Source of the DNA: Gp6-AA40 sp050742535
GTDB taxonomy: Bacteria > Acidobacteriota > Vicinamibacteria > Vicinamibacterales > UBA2999
Length of the DNA stretch: 28,465 bases
Direction of reading: 5' to 3'
NCBI GenBank assembly: GCA_050742535.1
Contig: JBOGIQ010000034.1
Span: forward strand, 1 to 28,465
The translations under genes and the position numbers were made by a program. Positions 1-8,147 of the stretch are shown in pieces. The stretch's first letter is position 1; each line of letters opens with the position of its first letter. Below the pieces are notes generated by a model. The model was not told where the DNA came from, did not search any database, and saw only the letters and a program-made list of their open reading frames with translations.

Positions 1-1159
1 TTCAGCAGAGCTGGTCTCGCTGCGCGAGCAGGGGCTCTATCGCCGCCTGCGCGTTCTCGACGACGAGCAGCGCGCCCACACGTCGGTCGACCACCGCTCG
101 GTCGTCAATCTCTCGTCGAACAACTACCTCGGGCTGACCACGCATCCGCGGCTGCGCCAGGCCGCGGCCGCCGCGCTCGAGACCCTGGGGGTGGGGACGG
201 GCTCCGTTCGCCCGATCGCTGGGACAATGGCGATCCACATGGAACTCGAGCAACGCCTCGCCGCGTTCAAGAAGACCGAAGCGGCGGTAGTGTTTCAGAG
301 CGGCTTTACCGCCAACGCCGGCACCGTGTCATCGATTCTCACGCGCGACGACGCTATCGTGTCGGACGAGCTGAATCACGCCAGCATCATCGACGGCGCA
401 CGTCTCAGCCGCGCGACGATCAAGGTGTTTCCGCACCGTGACGTGGATGCGGCGCGCCGTATCCTCGAGGAACTGTCGCGGCCGCAGCGAAAGCTGCTCA
501 TCACCGACGGCGTGTTCAGCATGGATGGCGACCTCGGGGCGCTGCCGGGGCTCTGCGACCTGGCCGACGAATTCGGCTGCATCATGATGGTTGACGACGC
601 GCACGCAAGCGGCGTGTTTGGCGAGCAGGGTCGCGGCACCATCGACCATTTTGGCTTGCACGGCCGGGTCGACGTGCAGGTCGGCACGCTGTCCAAGGCG
701 ATCGGCGCGCTCGGCGGATACGTGGCCGGGTCGCGGGCGCTCATCGAGTTTCTGTATCACCGCGCGCGACCGTTCCTCTTCTCGACGTCGCATCCACCGT
801 CCGTGGCGGCGACGTGCCTCGCGGCGCTGGACGTGCTCGAAAGCGAGCCGCAGTGGATGCGCCAGCTCTGGGACAACGCCCGCTTCTTCAAGTCGGGCCT
901 GCAGGCGCTTGGCTTCGACACCGGCGTCAGCGAGAGTCCGATAACGCCGGTGATCGTTGGCGACGCGGCGCTGGCACTGAAATTCTCCGACCGGCTGTTC
1001 GAGGAAGGCGTCTTCGCCCAGGGCATCGGCTTTCCCACGGTGGCGCGCGGAAGAGCACGCGTGCGGACGATCGTGACCGCGACGCATACGCGTGATGAAC
1101 TGCAGTTCGCCCTGGATTGCTTCGCGCGCGTCGGCGGCGAGCTCGGGATCCTGCGATGA
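1..1159 (+). CDS. Glycine C-acetyltransferase / AONS-like PLP enzyme, 5' truncated
   Basis: The reading frame is open from base 2, so the start lies outside the window. The fold-type I PLP alpha-oxoamine synthase family joins an amino acid to an acyl-CoA (2-amino-3-ketobutyrate ligase, BioF, serine palmitoyltransferase). Visible family features are SSNNYLGL near the N-terminus, GTGSVRPIAGT, the SDELNHASIIDG segment, VDDAHASGVFG (the Asp that contacts the PLP ring nitrogen) and GTLSKAIGALGG, whose Lys (codon 695-697) should form the Schiff base. GTGSVR and the overall layout favour Kbl-like glycine acetyltransferase, but BioF or another acyl-CoA specificity cannot be excluded. The stop overlaps the next start as ATGA, so the two genes are probably translationally coupled. 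Family is sure; substrate is inferred. Confidence 0.88.
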   Translation, partial: SAELVSLREQGLYRRLRVLDDEQRAHTSVDHRSVVNLSSNNYLGLTTHPRLRQAAAAALETLGVGTGSVRPIAGTMAIHMELEQRLAAFKKTEAAVVFQSGFTANAGTVSSILTRDDAIVSDELNHASIIDGARLSRATIKVFPHRDVDAARRILEELSRPQRKLLITDGVFSMDGDLGALPGLCDLADEFGCIMMVDDAHASGVFGEQGRGTIDHFGLHGRVDVQVGTLSKAIGALGGYVAGSRALIEFLYHRARPFLFSTSHPPSVAATCLAALDVLESEPQWMRQLWDNARFFKSGLQALGFDTGVSESPITPVIVGDAALALKFSDRLFEEGVFAQGIGFPTVARGRARVRTIVTATHTRDELQFALDCFARVGGELGILR

Positions 1160-2322
1160 GCAGCGAGACGGTGCCGCCGCTTCCGCGTACGCCGGGGGGG
1201 CCCCATCATTTCTTCAAGGCGTACACCGACGGGCTCACGACCGTTGAACTGGAGCGGTTGTTCACGCGTGAGACGCCGGACGCCTACCGGTTTTTTTCCC
1301 GGACCATCGACCATTCGGAGCTGAAGAAGCTTCGGTGGCACCGCCGCATCCTCGCCTACGCGCGCGTGTTCTTCCTCGCGTTCACGATGAAGCTGACGCC
1401 GGCGCGCCGCTTGATCTATGGCGCGGCGCTCGTCTGCGTCTGCATCGGCCTGATCGAGCTCTATCGCGAAGTGCACGTCTTCGTCGTTCCGCATCCGGCG
1501 TTCGCGCCAGGGACGATGTGGGTGCTGACCGGGTTCCTCCTCGTGAATTTCCTCGTTTTCGTCGAGGTGGCCGACCGCCTGACGCTGAAGAACGACCTCG
1601 AGATCGCGCGCGGCATTCAACAGGCGATGCTCCCCCGCGGCGCATTTCACGCCTCCGGTGTCGAAGCCTTCGGCATGACCCGCCCGGCCAACACCGTCGG
1701 AGGCGATTTCTACGACATCCTGCCGCTGTCCGACGGGCGCGTGCTCCTCGCCCTCGGCGATGTCGCCGGCAAGGGCAGTCCTGCCTCGCTCCTCATGGCG
1801 CTCCTCCTGGCCATGATGCGCACGCTGGTCGACGAGGGGTTCGAGGGCGCTGCGCTCGCCGCGCGTCTCAACACGCAGATCGCCAAGCACGCGCCGCCGT
1901 CCCGTTTCGTCACGCTCTTCTTCGGCGTGTTGAATACGGCGACGGGAGAATTCGGCTACGTCAACGCCGGACAGAATCCGCCCTTGCTGCGGCGCGCGAA
2001 CGGATCATACGAGCCGCTCAAGACCGGTGGGATCGCGCTCGGAATGTTCGAATTCGCACGCTACGAATTCGGGTTGACCAGAATCGGCATTGGCGATGTG
2101 ATTGTGATGTACAGCGACGGCGTGACGGAGGCGGAAGACAGCGCGGGCGTGCCGTTCGATGAAGGGGGCCTCAAGGACGTCATCGACGGCGGCCGATGGG
2201 CGTCGGCCAAGGAGCTCGCCTGGGCGGCGTTTGCCGCCGTGGACCATCACAGCCAGCAGCGCCGGCTGCTGGACGATCTGACGATCCTGGCGATCCGCCG
2301 CCTGCCGCCGCTGCCTGCATAA
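1156..2322 (+). CDS. Membrane-anchored SpoIIE-type PP2C serine phosphatase
   Basis: 388 residues from the ATG that overlaps the upstream stop (ATGA); an upstream in-frame start exists but would overlap the previous gene more. Two hydrophobic segments (about 86-104 and 122-139) precede an RsbU-like linker (DLEIARGIQQAMLP) and a SpoIIE/PP2C domain to the end. The metal-binding motifs are intact: TVGGDFYD (GGD at 182-184), GDVAGKGSPASLLMA, MYSDGVTEAED and LDDLTILAIR. Proteins of this family dephosphorylate anti-sigma-factor antagonists or related Ser-phosphoproteins. No anti-sigma factor or STAS antagonist is nearby, so the target is unknown. No HAMP or GAF domain is seen, so the input is presumably through the short membrane region. 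Confidence 0.9.
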   Translation: MSSETVPPLPRTPGGPHHFFKAYTDGLTTVELERLFTRETPDAYRFFSRTIDHSELKKLRWHRRILAYARVFFLAFTMKLTPARRLIYGAALVCVCIGLIELYREVHVFVVPHPAFAPGTMWVLTGFLLVNFLVFVEVADRLTLKNDLEIARGIQQAMLPRGAFHASGVEAFGMTRPANTVGGDFYDILPLSDGRVLLALGDVAGKGSPASLLMALLLAMMRTLVDEGFEGAALAARLNTQIAKHAPPSRFVTLFFGVLNTATGEFGYVNAGQNPPLLRRANGSYEPLKTGGIALGMFEFARYEFGLTRIGIGDVIVMYSDGVTEAEDSAGVPFDEGGLKDVIDGGRWASAKELAWAAFAAVDHHSQQRRLLDDLTILAIRRLPPLPA

Positions 2323-2327
2323 CGGCC

Positions 2328-4973
2328 ATGCGCACAGCGTTGATTGTCGCGGCGTATGTTCTGCTGAACGCGACGCCTGCGCTCGTACAGTCGCGTCCCG
2401 CGGCCGACCCGGTCGACGCGGTCGTCCGGCAGCTCGAACGCGTCATCACTGCCAAGGACCGGAGCGCCTTCCCGGCGCTGTTCGACCCGGTCGTGTCGAA
2501 AGACCTCGTTACTCAGCACAGCTACGATCTGTTCCTCCCCGGCGCCGTGCGGACGGCCCTGTTCGAACGGAGCCGCGGCCCGCTCGAGGGTGTGCCGGCA
2601 GGCGACGGCTTCCGCCTGGTCATTGAATTCTTCATGGAGACGCCGGGCCGGGCGCGCATCGTGACCGCCGGCATCGACATTCGCCGGCCGCCCGGAGGCG
2701 ACGCCGCCTCGTGGCGCATTTCCTCGATCGATTCGCTGTCGGCGATCGACGGCCTCTACAAGCTGCGGCTCAGCACGGCGCCGCTCGGTGTCCGCAATCT
2801 GGAGCTTCGGTCCGAGGACGTCATCGTGTCGCTGCAGGACGGCCTGCTCTATCGCGTGGAATGTGAACTGGGCGTCACTGGAATGGTGCTGATCGGCCGC
2901 GGCGAGCTGCGCTTCTCGCCCGCCTCCGCGACCGAACGGGGCCAGTTGCGAATCTTTGCCGGCACCGAATCGCTCACCGCGCCATTCGAGACGGCGTATA
3001 TCCGCATCAGCCCGCACGAGTACGACGAGCACGTGGCGACGGCGACGGTGTCGGATGCGCCGGTGGACAGCCGCTCGGCGCGGCGGGCGCAGGACGTGTT
3101 CAATCGCCAGGCGCCGAAGTCGTTCGGCGTCGACGTCGTGGACATGAGCCGGGACACATGGCATCTGCTGCCGAACGGCGACGACTTTCTCGCGGAGGTG
3201 GACACGCGGCGCTACGACACGCTCACGTATCTGCGCTCGAACCAGCAGGCGGAGGACGTGTCGCTGTTCCGGCGCGACGATCGCAGGACCATCGCCCTCT
3301 ATCCATCGGTCGCCAAGCTCGCCGCGCGCGGGCGCTTCTACTCCGAGGACTCGTCGCGCGAGTACGACGTGCTCGACTACGCCGTCACGGCGTCGATCGA
3401 ACCGCAGCGGCAGTTCATTCGCGCGCGGACACGCCTGTCGATGCGGATCCGCTCCACCGCCGTCCCCACGCTGATGGTGCGGCTGGCCGACACCCTGGCC
3501 GTCAGCTCGGTCTCGAGCGTCGAATATGGACGGCTTCTGCACCTGCGTCTGGATGGTCAGAACATGATCGCCATCAACCTGCCGCGGCCGCTGCAGCAGG
3601 ATTCCGACCTCACGCTCGTTGTCGAATACGCCGGACGCCTGGAATCCCAGAACCTCGACATCGATACGGTGCAGAGCGAGGCGCCGTCGAGCTCGACTCC
3701 GACAGCCGAGCCGAAGTACCTCCTCAGCAATCGTTCCTACTGGTATCCGCAGAATCCGATTTCGGATTACGCCACCGCGTCACTGCGCCTGACGGTACCG
3801 AACGAATATCGCGTCGTGGCCAGCGGCGAGCCCGTTGCCGCCGACACCAGTGCTGCGCCGGACGCGGGTGCCGCGCCGCCAGGCCGCACGTTCGCGTTTC
3901 AGGCCAACCAGCCCCTCCGCTACCTCGCATTCGTCGCCAGCCGGATGACGCGGGCGGCGGAACGGAAGATCGATCTGAGCAGCGAGTCGGCGGGCGCCGG
4001 CAGCGACCCGATGACGATTACGGTCGACGCCAACCCGCGGCTGACGTCGCGCGGCCGTTCGGCGCTGCAGGCTGCCGACGACATCCTCCGCTTTTACACC
4101 TCGCTGACCGGCGACGCGCCGTACGCGTCGGCGGCGCTGGCCGTCACGGAAAGTGATCTGCCGGGTGGGCACAGTCCGGCGTATTTTTCGTTGATCAACG
4201 AACCGCCCCCGGGCACGGTACCGACATGGCGGGGGGATCCGGCGGCCTTCGACGGATTCCCGGACTTCTTTCTCGCCCACGAACTGGCGCACCAGTGGTG
4301 GGGGCAGGCGGTCGGCTGGAAGAACTATCACGAGCAATGGCTTGCTGAAGGCTTCGCGCAATACTTCGCCGCCATGTATGCGCAGAAGACGCGCGGCGAG
4401 CGGGTCTTCGCCGCCATGCTGCGCCAGTTCCGGCGCTGGGCGCTCGACCAGTCCGCCCAGGGGCCCGTCTACCTCGGATACCGTCTTGGACATTTGAAGT
4501 CGGACCTGCGCGTCTTTCGAGCGCTCGTCTACAACAAGGGCGCGGCCGTTCTTCATATGCTCCGCATGCTGCTCGGAGACGAACCCTTCTTCCGCGGCCT
4601 TCGACTGTTCTACGAGGATCGCCGGTATCAGAAAGCGGGTACTGAAGATCTCGAGCGGGCGATGGAGATCGCGTCGGGGCGCGTGCTCGACCGGTTTTTC
4701 GACCGGTGGATCTACAACGCGGAGCTGCCGCGCGTGTCGTACCGGTCGACGATCGCCGACCGCAGCGTCACCGTGGAGTTTGAACAGACGGGTCCGGCGA
4801 TCTTCGACATCCCGGTGACCGTACGGCTCGTGCTCGCCAACGGTCAGACACGCGACGTCATCGTGCCGGTGACCGACAAGCAGGTCACGCGATCCATTCC
4901 GACGGACACACGGGTGCGCGACGTGCAGATCAATCGCGACTCCGCCGCCCTCGCGGAGTTCGACGAGCGCTGA
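2328..4973 (+). CDS. Exported M1-like zinc metallopeptidase
   Basis: 881 residues from ATG 2328, chosen because it directly gives a signal peptide (MRTALIVAAYVLLNATPALVQS) and sits 5 bp after the preceding stop. The C-terminal half has the gluzincin signature HELAHQWW (H651, E652, H655) and the third zinc ligand E674 in WLAEGFAQY, 18 residues on (HExxH-X18-E). VYNKGAAVLHML with Y735 fits the transition-state Tyr of M1 enzymes. The usual GxMEN exopeptidase motif is not seen; the corresponding stretch reads GGHSPAYFSLINE. The N-terminal ~300 residues resemble no domain I recognise. Probably periplasmic or outer-envelope peptide hydrolysis; strict aminopeptidase activity is doubtful. Confidence 0.85.
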   Translation: MRTALIVAAYVLLNATPALVQSRPAADPVDAVVRQLERVITAKDRSAFPALFDPVVSKDLVTQHSYDLFLPGAVRTALFERSRGPLEGVPAGDGFRLVIEFFMETPGRARIVTAGIDIRRPPGGDAASWRISSIDSLSAIDGLYKLRLSTAPLGVRNLELRSEDVIVSLQDGLLYRVECELGVTGMVLIGRGELRFSPASATERGQLRIFAGTESLTAPFETAYIRISPHEYDEHVATATVSDAPVDSRSARRAQDVFNRQAPKSFGVDVVDMSRDTWHLLPNGDDFLAEVDTRRYDTLTYLRSNQQAEDVSLFRRDDRRTIALYPSVAKLAARGRFYSEDSSREYDVLDYAVTASIEPQRQFIRARTRLSMRIRSTAVPTLMVRLADTLAVSSVSSVEYGRLLHLRLDGQNMIAINLPRPLQQDSDLTLVVEYAGRLESQNLDIDTVQSEAPSSSTPTAEPKYLLSNRSYWYPQNPISDYATASLRLTVPNEYRVVASGEPVAADTSAAPDAGAAPPGRTFAFQANQPLRYLAFVASRMTRAAERKIDLSSESAGAGSDPMTITVDANPRLTSRGRSALQAADDILRFYTSLTGDAPYASAALAVTESDLPGGHSPAYFSLINEPPPGTVPTWRGDPAAFDGFPDFFLAHELAHQWWGQAVGWKNYHEQWLAEGFAQYFAAMYAQKTRGERVFAAMLRQFRRWALDQSAQGPVYLGYRLGHLKSDLRVFRALVYNKGAAVLHMLRMLLGDEPFFRGLRLFYEDRRYQKAGTEDLERAMEIASGRVLDRFFDRWIYNAELPRVSYRSTIADRSVTVEFEQTGPAIFDIPVTVRLVLANGQTRDVIVPVTDKQVTRSIPTDTRVRDVQINRDSAALAEFDER

Positions 4974-5399
4974 TTACCGGATGAAGATCGCCGACACTCG
5001 CGGGTCCGCGTTCCGATCGGCGGCGTCGAACACAATCACGAACTGAACGCCGAGATCGCTGTAGAAGCGGGTGACGCGCCGGCCGACAGCCGTGTCCTCG
5101 AACGATTCAGAGACGAGTTGCGCGGCGGAACCGAGGTGCGCGGCAACGTCAGCGAGCCGTTCACCAATCCGGACCTCGCGTTTACCCGTGAGCAGGAGGA
5201 GCGGAACTTTCACGACGTCCGCTGGAACGCCCTCGACCAGCGTCGCCTCGCCGACGGTTTCCGCGCTGACCGGGACGACGGCGCGGACGCTGCGGAACTC
5301 CTGGACGGCACTCGACATCGCCACCACCGCGCCTGCCGCACATGCCGCTGCAAACAACCACTCCACGAACGAGCCGAACCGTCGGCGGGTTGCTTCCAT
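4974..5399 (-). CDS. Small single-pass membrane protein, unknown function
   Basis: 141 residues. The start was placed at ATG 5399 because an AGGGAGG ribosome site (plus-strand 5405-5411) lies 5 bases upstream; the frame stays open further upstream, but that part is antisense to nuoG. After about 12 residues comes one hydrophobic helix (FVEWLFAAACAAGAVVAMSSAV), then a soluble region of about 105 residues with no cysteine or catalytic signature. The C-terminus (RFYSDLGVQFVIVFDA...) has alternating beta/alpha character. It is convergent with the M1 peptidase (stops adjacent) and divergent from nuoG. Not recognised; no function is proposed. Confidence 0.65.
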   Translation of the reverse strand: MEATRRRFGSFVEWLFAAACAAGAVVAMSSAVQEFRSVRAVVPVSAETVGEATLVEGVPADVVKVPLLLLTGKREVRIGERLADVAAHLGSAAQLVSESFEDTAVGRRVTRFYSDLGVQFVIVFDAADRNADPRVSAIFIR

Positions 5400-5537
5400 C
5401 GCTGCCTCCCTGGGCGGTTGCCGGAGCCGTGTTGAACGAGGAGTCTGCTGCAGCCCGAACTGTAGGATCCGGGGACGCTCTCGATCAAGCACAACCGCTA
5501 ACCGGCGGCGCCACCCGGCTGATATGATCGGCCGGAT

Positions 5538-7334
5538 ATGGAAACGGTCACGCTGACCATCGACGGCCAGCAAGTCACAGTCGAAAAAGGAAAAACGGTT
5601 CTGCAGGCCGCCATCGAGGCCGGCATCTCCGTGCCGTATTACTGCTTCCACCCCGGGCTCAAGGTGGACGGCTCGTGCCGCGTGTGCATCGTCAAGATCG
5701 AAAAGATGCCGAAGCTGCAGACGTCGTGCTCGATGGCCTGCACCGACGGCATGGTGGTCAGCACGCGCGACCCGGAAACGACGGCGGCACGGGCCGGGGT
5801 GCTCGAATTCCTGCTGGTCAACCATCCGCTCGACTGCCCGGTCTGCGACAAAGGCGGCGAGTGCCCGCTCCAGGATTTTGCCTACACCTTCGGCCCGGCG
5901 GAGAGCCGGATGGACTTCCCGCGGCGTGTGTTCGACGGCGAAGGCGTGAAGGGGGACGTCGATTTCGGTCCGACGCTCATGCTCAACCGCCAGCGGTGCA
6001 TTCTCTGCACGCGCTGCGTCCGGTTCATGCGTGAGATCGACTCCGATGCGCAAATCGGCATCGTCGACCGCGGCAACGGCAGTGAGATCGCCACGTTTCG
6101 CGAGGAAGGCGTGAACTCGCTGCTGTCCGGCAACCTGATGGACGTCTGCCCGGTTGGCGCCATCACCACGAAGCAGTACCGGTTCAAGAGCCGTCCATGG
6201 GACAACCCCGGGGTCGTCGACACCATCTGCACGCTGTGTGCGAAGGGGTGCAACACCAGCGCCTGGCAGAAGGCCAAGCCCGAGTGGGCCCGTGGATCAC
6301 GGCTCATCCGTATGACGCCGCGGCTGAATCCCGACGTCAACAGTTACTGGATGTGCGATATCGGCCGTTTCGACTACCAGTGGGTCGAAGGGGAACAGCG
6401 ACTGCGGCGGCCGATGATGCGGCGCGGAACCGGGCTCGAGCCCGTCGCGTGGCACGACGTCGATCACCGTGTCCGCGATCGCATCCAGCAGGCGGGTTCG
6501 ACGGATGCCGCCTCCGTGCGTTTTCTCGTATCCGCGCACGCGTCGGTTGAAGAGCTGTTCGTCCTGCGCCAGGTCGTCGAAGGCCTCCTGGGACCCGAGG
6601 GCCTGAAGGCGGTGACGGTCGCGTGGTCGCGGAGCGAAAAGCCACAGCCACCGAACGCCACGTTCAAGATTCCAGCGACCGACGCACCGAACGTGAACGG
6701 CGCGAAGGCCCTCGGCTACGAGGTAGGAGCGGGCAACGACGGTCTTCCGGATCTGTCGCGCTTGCGGGCCGCCGTCGAGGCCGGTCGCGTGAAGGCTCTG
6801 TACGTCGTCGATCCCGGTCCCGACGGTTCGCTCGGCGACGTGTCCTGGATCATCGCGGCGCGGCGGAACGGAACGCTGCCGTTGTTGATCGTTCAAGGGA
6901 TCCTGCTTTCCACACTTGCCGAAGCGGCTGATTTCGTGCTGCCTGGTTCTGCCTACGTCGAGAAGGACGCGATTTACACCAACGAGACGGGACACGTGCA
7001 GGCCGCGGCGCGTGTGATTTCGCCGCCAGGCGAGGCGATGGACGACTGCCAGATCCTCGTCAACGTCGGGCGTTCGCTTGGCCTGACGCTGCCCTATGAC
7101 AGTTCCAACGACGTCCGCCGGGCGATCGCGGCGGCGGGTCCGGGGACCCCGTACGCAGGGGCCGACCAACTCGTCTTTACGAGGCCCGTGCCAGCGAGCA
7201 ACTGGCTGCAGGCGTCGAATCCCTCCGAGCGCTGGAAGTGGGACTTCATGTACCAGGATCTGCCGCCCGTAAAGGGACATAACGTCCAGATGGAAAGCGT
7301 CGCGGCATTCATCCCGCTGAAGCAGGTGGAATAG
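5538..7334 (+). CDS. nuoG: NADH-quinone oxidoreductase subunit G (complex I, NuoG)
   Basis: 598 residues. An N-terminal [2Fe-2S] domain has ligands C36, C47, C50 and C64. The NuoG-specific His-Cys cluster follows: H96, C100, C103, C109 in HPLDCPVCDKGGEC. A [4Fe-4S] site uses C154, C157, C160 and C204 (CPVGAI). A molybdopterin-oxidoreductase-like domain begins with CTLCAKGCN (C231, C234, C238) and a further Cys at 273 (YWMCD), matching the ligand pattern of the extra N7 cluster found in some bacteria. The protein is shorter than the roughly 900-residue enterobacterial NuoG, as in many bacteria with a reduced C-terminal domain. It carries electrons from NuoF toward the quinone site on the cytoplasmic arm. 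No other nuo gene is in the window, so this subunit is outside a nuo cluster or at the end of one not seen here. Confidence 0.93.
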   Translation: METVTLTIDGQQVTVEKGKTVLQAAIEAGISVPYYCFHPGLKVDGSCRVCIVKIEKMPKLQTSCSMACTDGMVVSTRDPETTAARAGVLEFLLVNHPLDCPVCDKGGECPLQDFAYTFGPAESRMDFPRRVFDGEGVKGDVDFGPTLMLNRQRCILCTRCVRFMREIDSDAQIGIVDRGNGSEIATFREEGVNSLLSGNLMDVCPVGAITTKQYRFKSRPWDNPGVVDTICTLCAKGCNTSAWQKAKPEWARGSRLIRMTPRLNPDVNSYWMCDIGRFDYQWVEGEQRLRRPMMRRGTGLEPVAWHDVDHRVRDRIQQAGSTDAASVRFLVSAHASVEELFVLRQVVEGLLGPEGLKAVTVAWSRSEKPQPPNATFKIPATDAPNVNGAKALGYEVGAGNDGLPDLSRLRAAVEAGRVKALYVVDPGPDGSLGDVSWIIAARRNGTLPLLIVQGILLSTLAEAADFVLPGSAYVEKDAIYTNETGHVQAAARVISPPGEAMDDCQILVNVGRSLGLTLPYDSSNDVRRAIAAAGPGTPYAGADQLVFTRPVPASNWLQASNPSERWKWDFMYQDLPPVKGHNVQMESVAAFIPLKQVE

Positions 7335-7335
7335 G

Positions 7336-7351
7336 CACCGCGGGCGCGGTG
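7336..7351 (+). terminator. GC hairpin between nuoG and ccdA
   Basis: CACCGC, loop GGGC, GCGGTG gives a perfect 6-bp stem starting 1 base after the nuoG stop. Only TTGT follows, so it lacks a proper U-tract. It may be a weak terminator, an attenuator, or a stabiliser of the nuoG transcript 3' end rather than a full intrinsic terminator. Confidence 0.4.
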
Positions 7352-7362
7352 TTGTAGCCGGC

Positions 7363-8121
7363 ATGGAAGAAAACGTCTCGCTCCTGGCGGCGTTTGGCGC
7401 GGGGCTGTTGTCGTTCATCTCCCCGTGCGTTCTTCCACTCGTCCCCGGCTATCTCTCCTACATCTCCGGCCTGTCGCTTGATGAGATGCGCGGCACGGCG
7501 ATGATCGCGGGCGGCGGCACCGTCGCCGTCGCTCAGCCCGTTGACGCCCGCCGCCAGGTCGTCATCGCGTCGCTGGCGTTCATCATCGGCTTTTCGCTCG
7601 TCTTCGTCTCGCTCGGCGCAGCCGCAAGTGCGATTGGCCAGTTTCTATTGCAGCGACAGGAGATCTTCAACCGCATTGCGGGCGCCGTAATCATCGTGTT
7701 CGGGCTTCACACGATGGGTGTGCTGCGCATTGAATGGCTGTATCAGGAAAAGCGCGTCCAGACTTCCCGCAAGCCCGCAGGCGTCTTTGGTGCGGGGCTG
7801 GTGGGGGTCGCGTTCGCGTTCGGCTGGACCCCGTGCATCGGTCCCATTCTGACGGGCATCCTCGCACTCGCGAGTTCGCAGGACACTGTCGCGCAGGGAG
7901 TCCGGCTGCTTGCGGTCTATTCACTCGGGCTGGGCGTCCCCTTCATGGCAACGGCACTGATGATGGATCGGTTCTTCGCCGCCATGGGACGCATCCGCAA
8001 GCATTACCACGCCATCGAGCTCGTCTCCGGGGCCCTGCTGGTCATCATCGGCCTGCTGATCTTCACGAACAAGTTCACCATCATCGCGAAGTGGCTCACG
8101 CCGTACCTGCCGGTGTTCTGA
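7363..8121 (+). CDS. ccdA: Cytochrome c biogenesis protein CcdA (thiol-disulfide transmembrane reductase)
   Basis: 252 residues, the usual length of CcdA, with about six hydrophobic segments and no fused thioredoxin domain. The two redox Cys lie in family motifs: SFISPCVLPLVPGYLSY (C22) and FGWTPCIGPI (C158). The family transfers reducing equivalents across the membrane to periplasmic thiol-redox proteins, mainly for apocytochrome c maturation. A hydrophilic loop at about 47-66 is longer than typical. It starts 28 bp after nuoG on the same strand, with a hairpin between, so it may be co-transcribed with a respiratory gene. No partner thioredoxin (ResA/CcmG) is visible. Confidence 0.93.
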   Translation: MEENVSLLAAFGAGLLSFISPCVLPLVPGYLSYISGLSLDEMRGTAMIAGGGTVAVAQPVDARRQVVIASLAFIIGFSLVFVSLGAAASAIGQFLLQRQEIFNRIAGAVIIVFGLHTMGVLRIEWLYQEKRVQTSRKPAGVFGAGLVGVAFAFGWTPCIGPILTGILALASSQDTVAQGVRLLAVYSLGLGVPFMATALMMDRFFAAMGRIRKHYHAIELVSGALLVIIGLLIFTNKFTIIAKWLTPYLPVF

Positions 8122-8147
8122 AAAAACCGTCTATCATGTGACGCAGC

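Noticed and set aside
757..1890. 377-codon minus-strand frame opposite the acyltransferase and phosphatase genes
   Set aside because: Spans two well-supported genes on the other strand and crosses their junction; composition typical of antisense frames.
2247..3542. 431-codon minus-strand frame opposite the M1 peptidase
   Set aside because: Arg/His/Gln-rich antisense translation without domains; the plus-strand gene has zinc motifs and a signal peptide.
6297..7418. 373-codon minus-strand frame opposite nuoG
   Set aside because: Antisense to a gene with all Fe-S ligands; no motif of its own.
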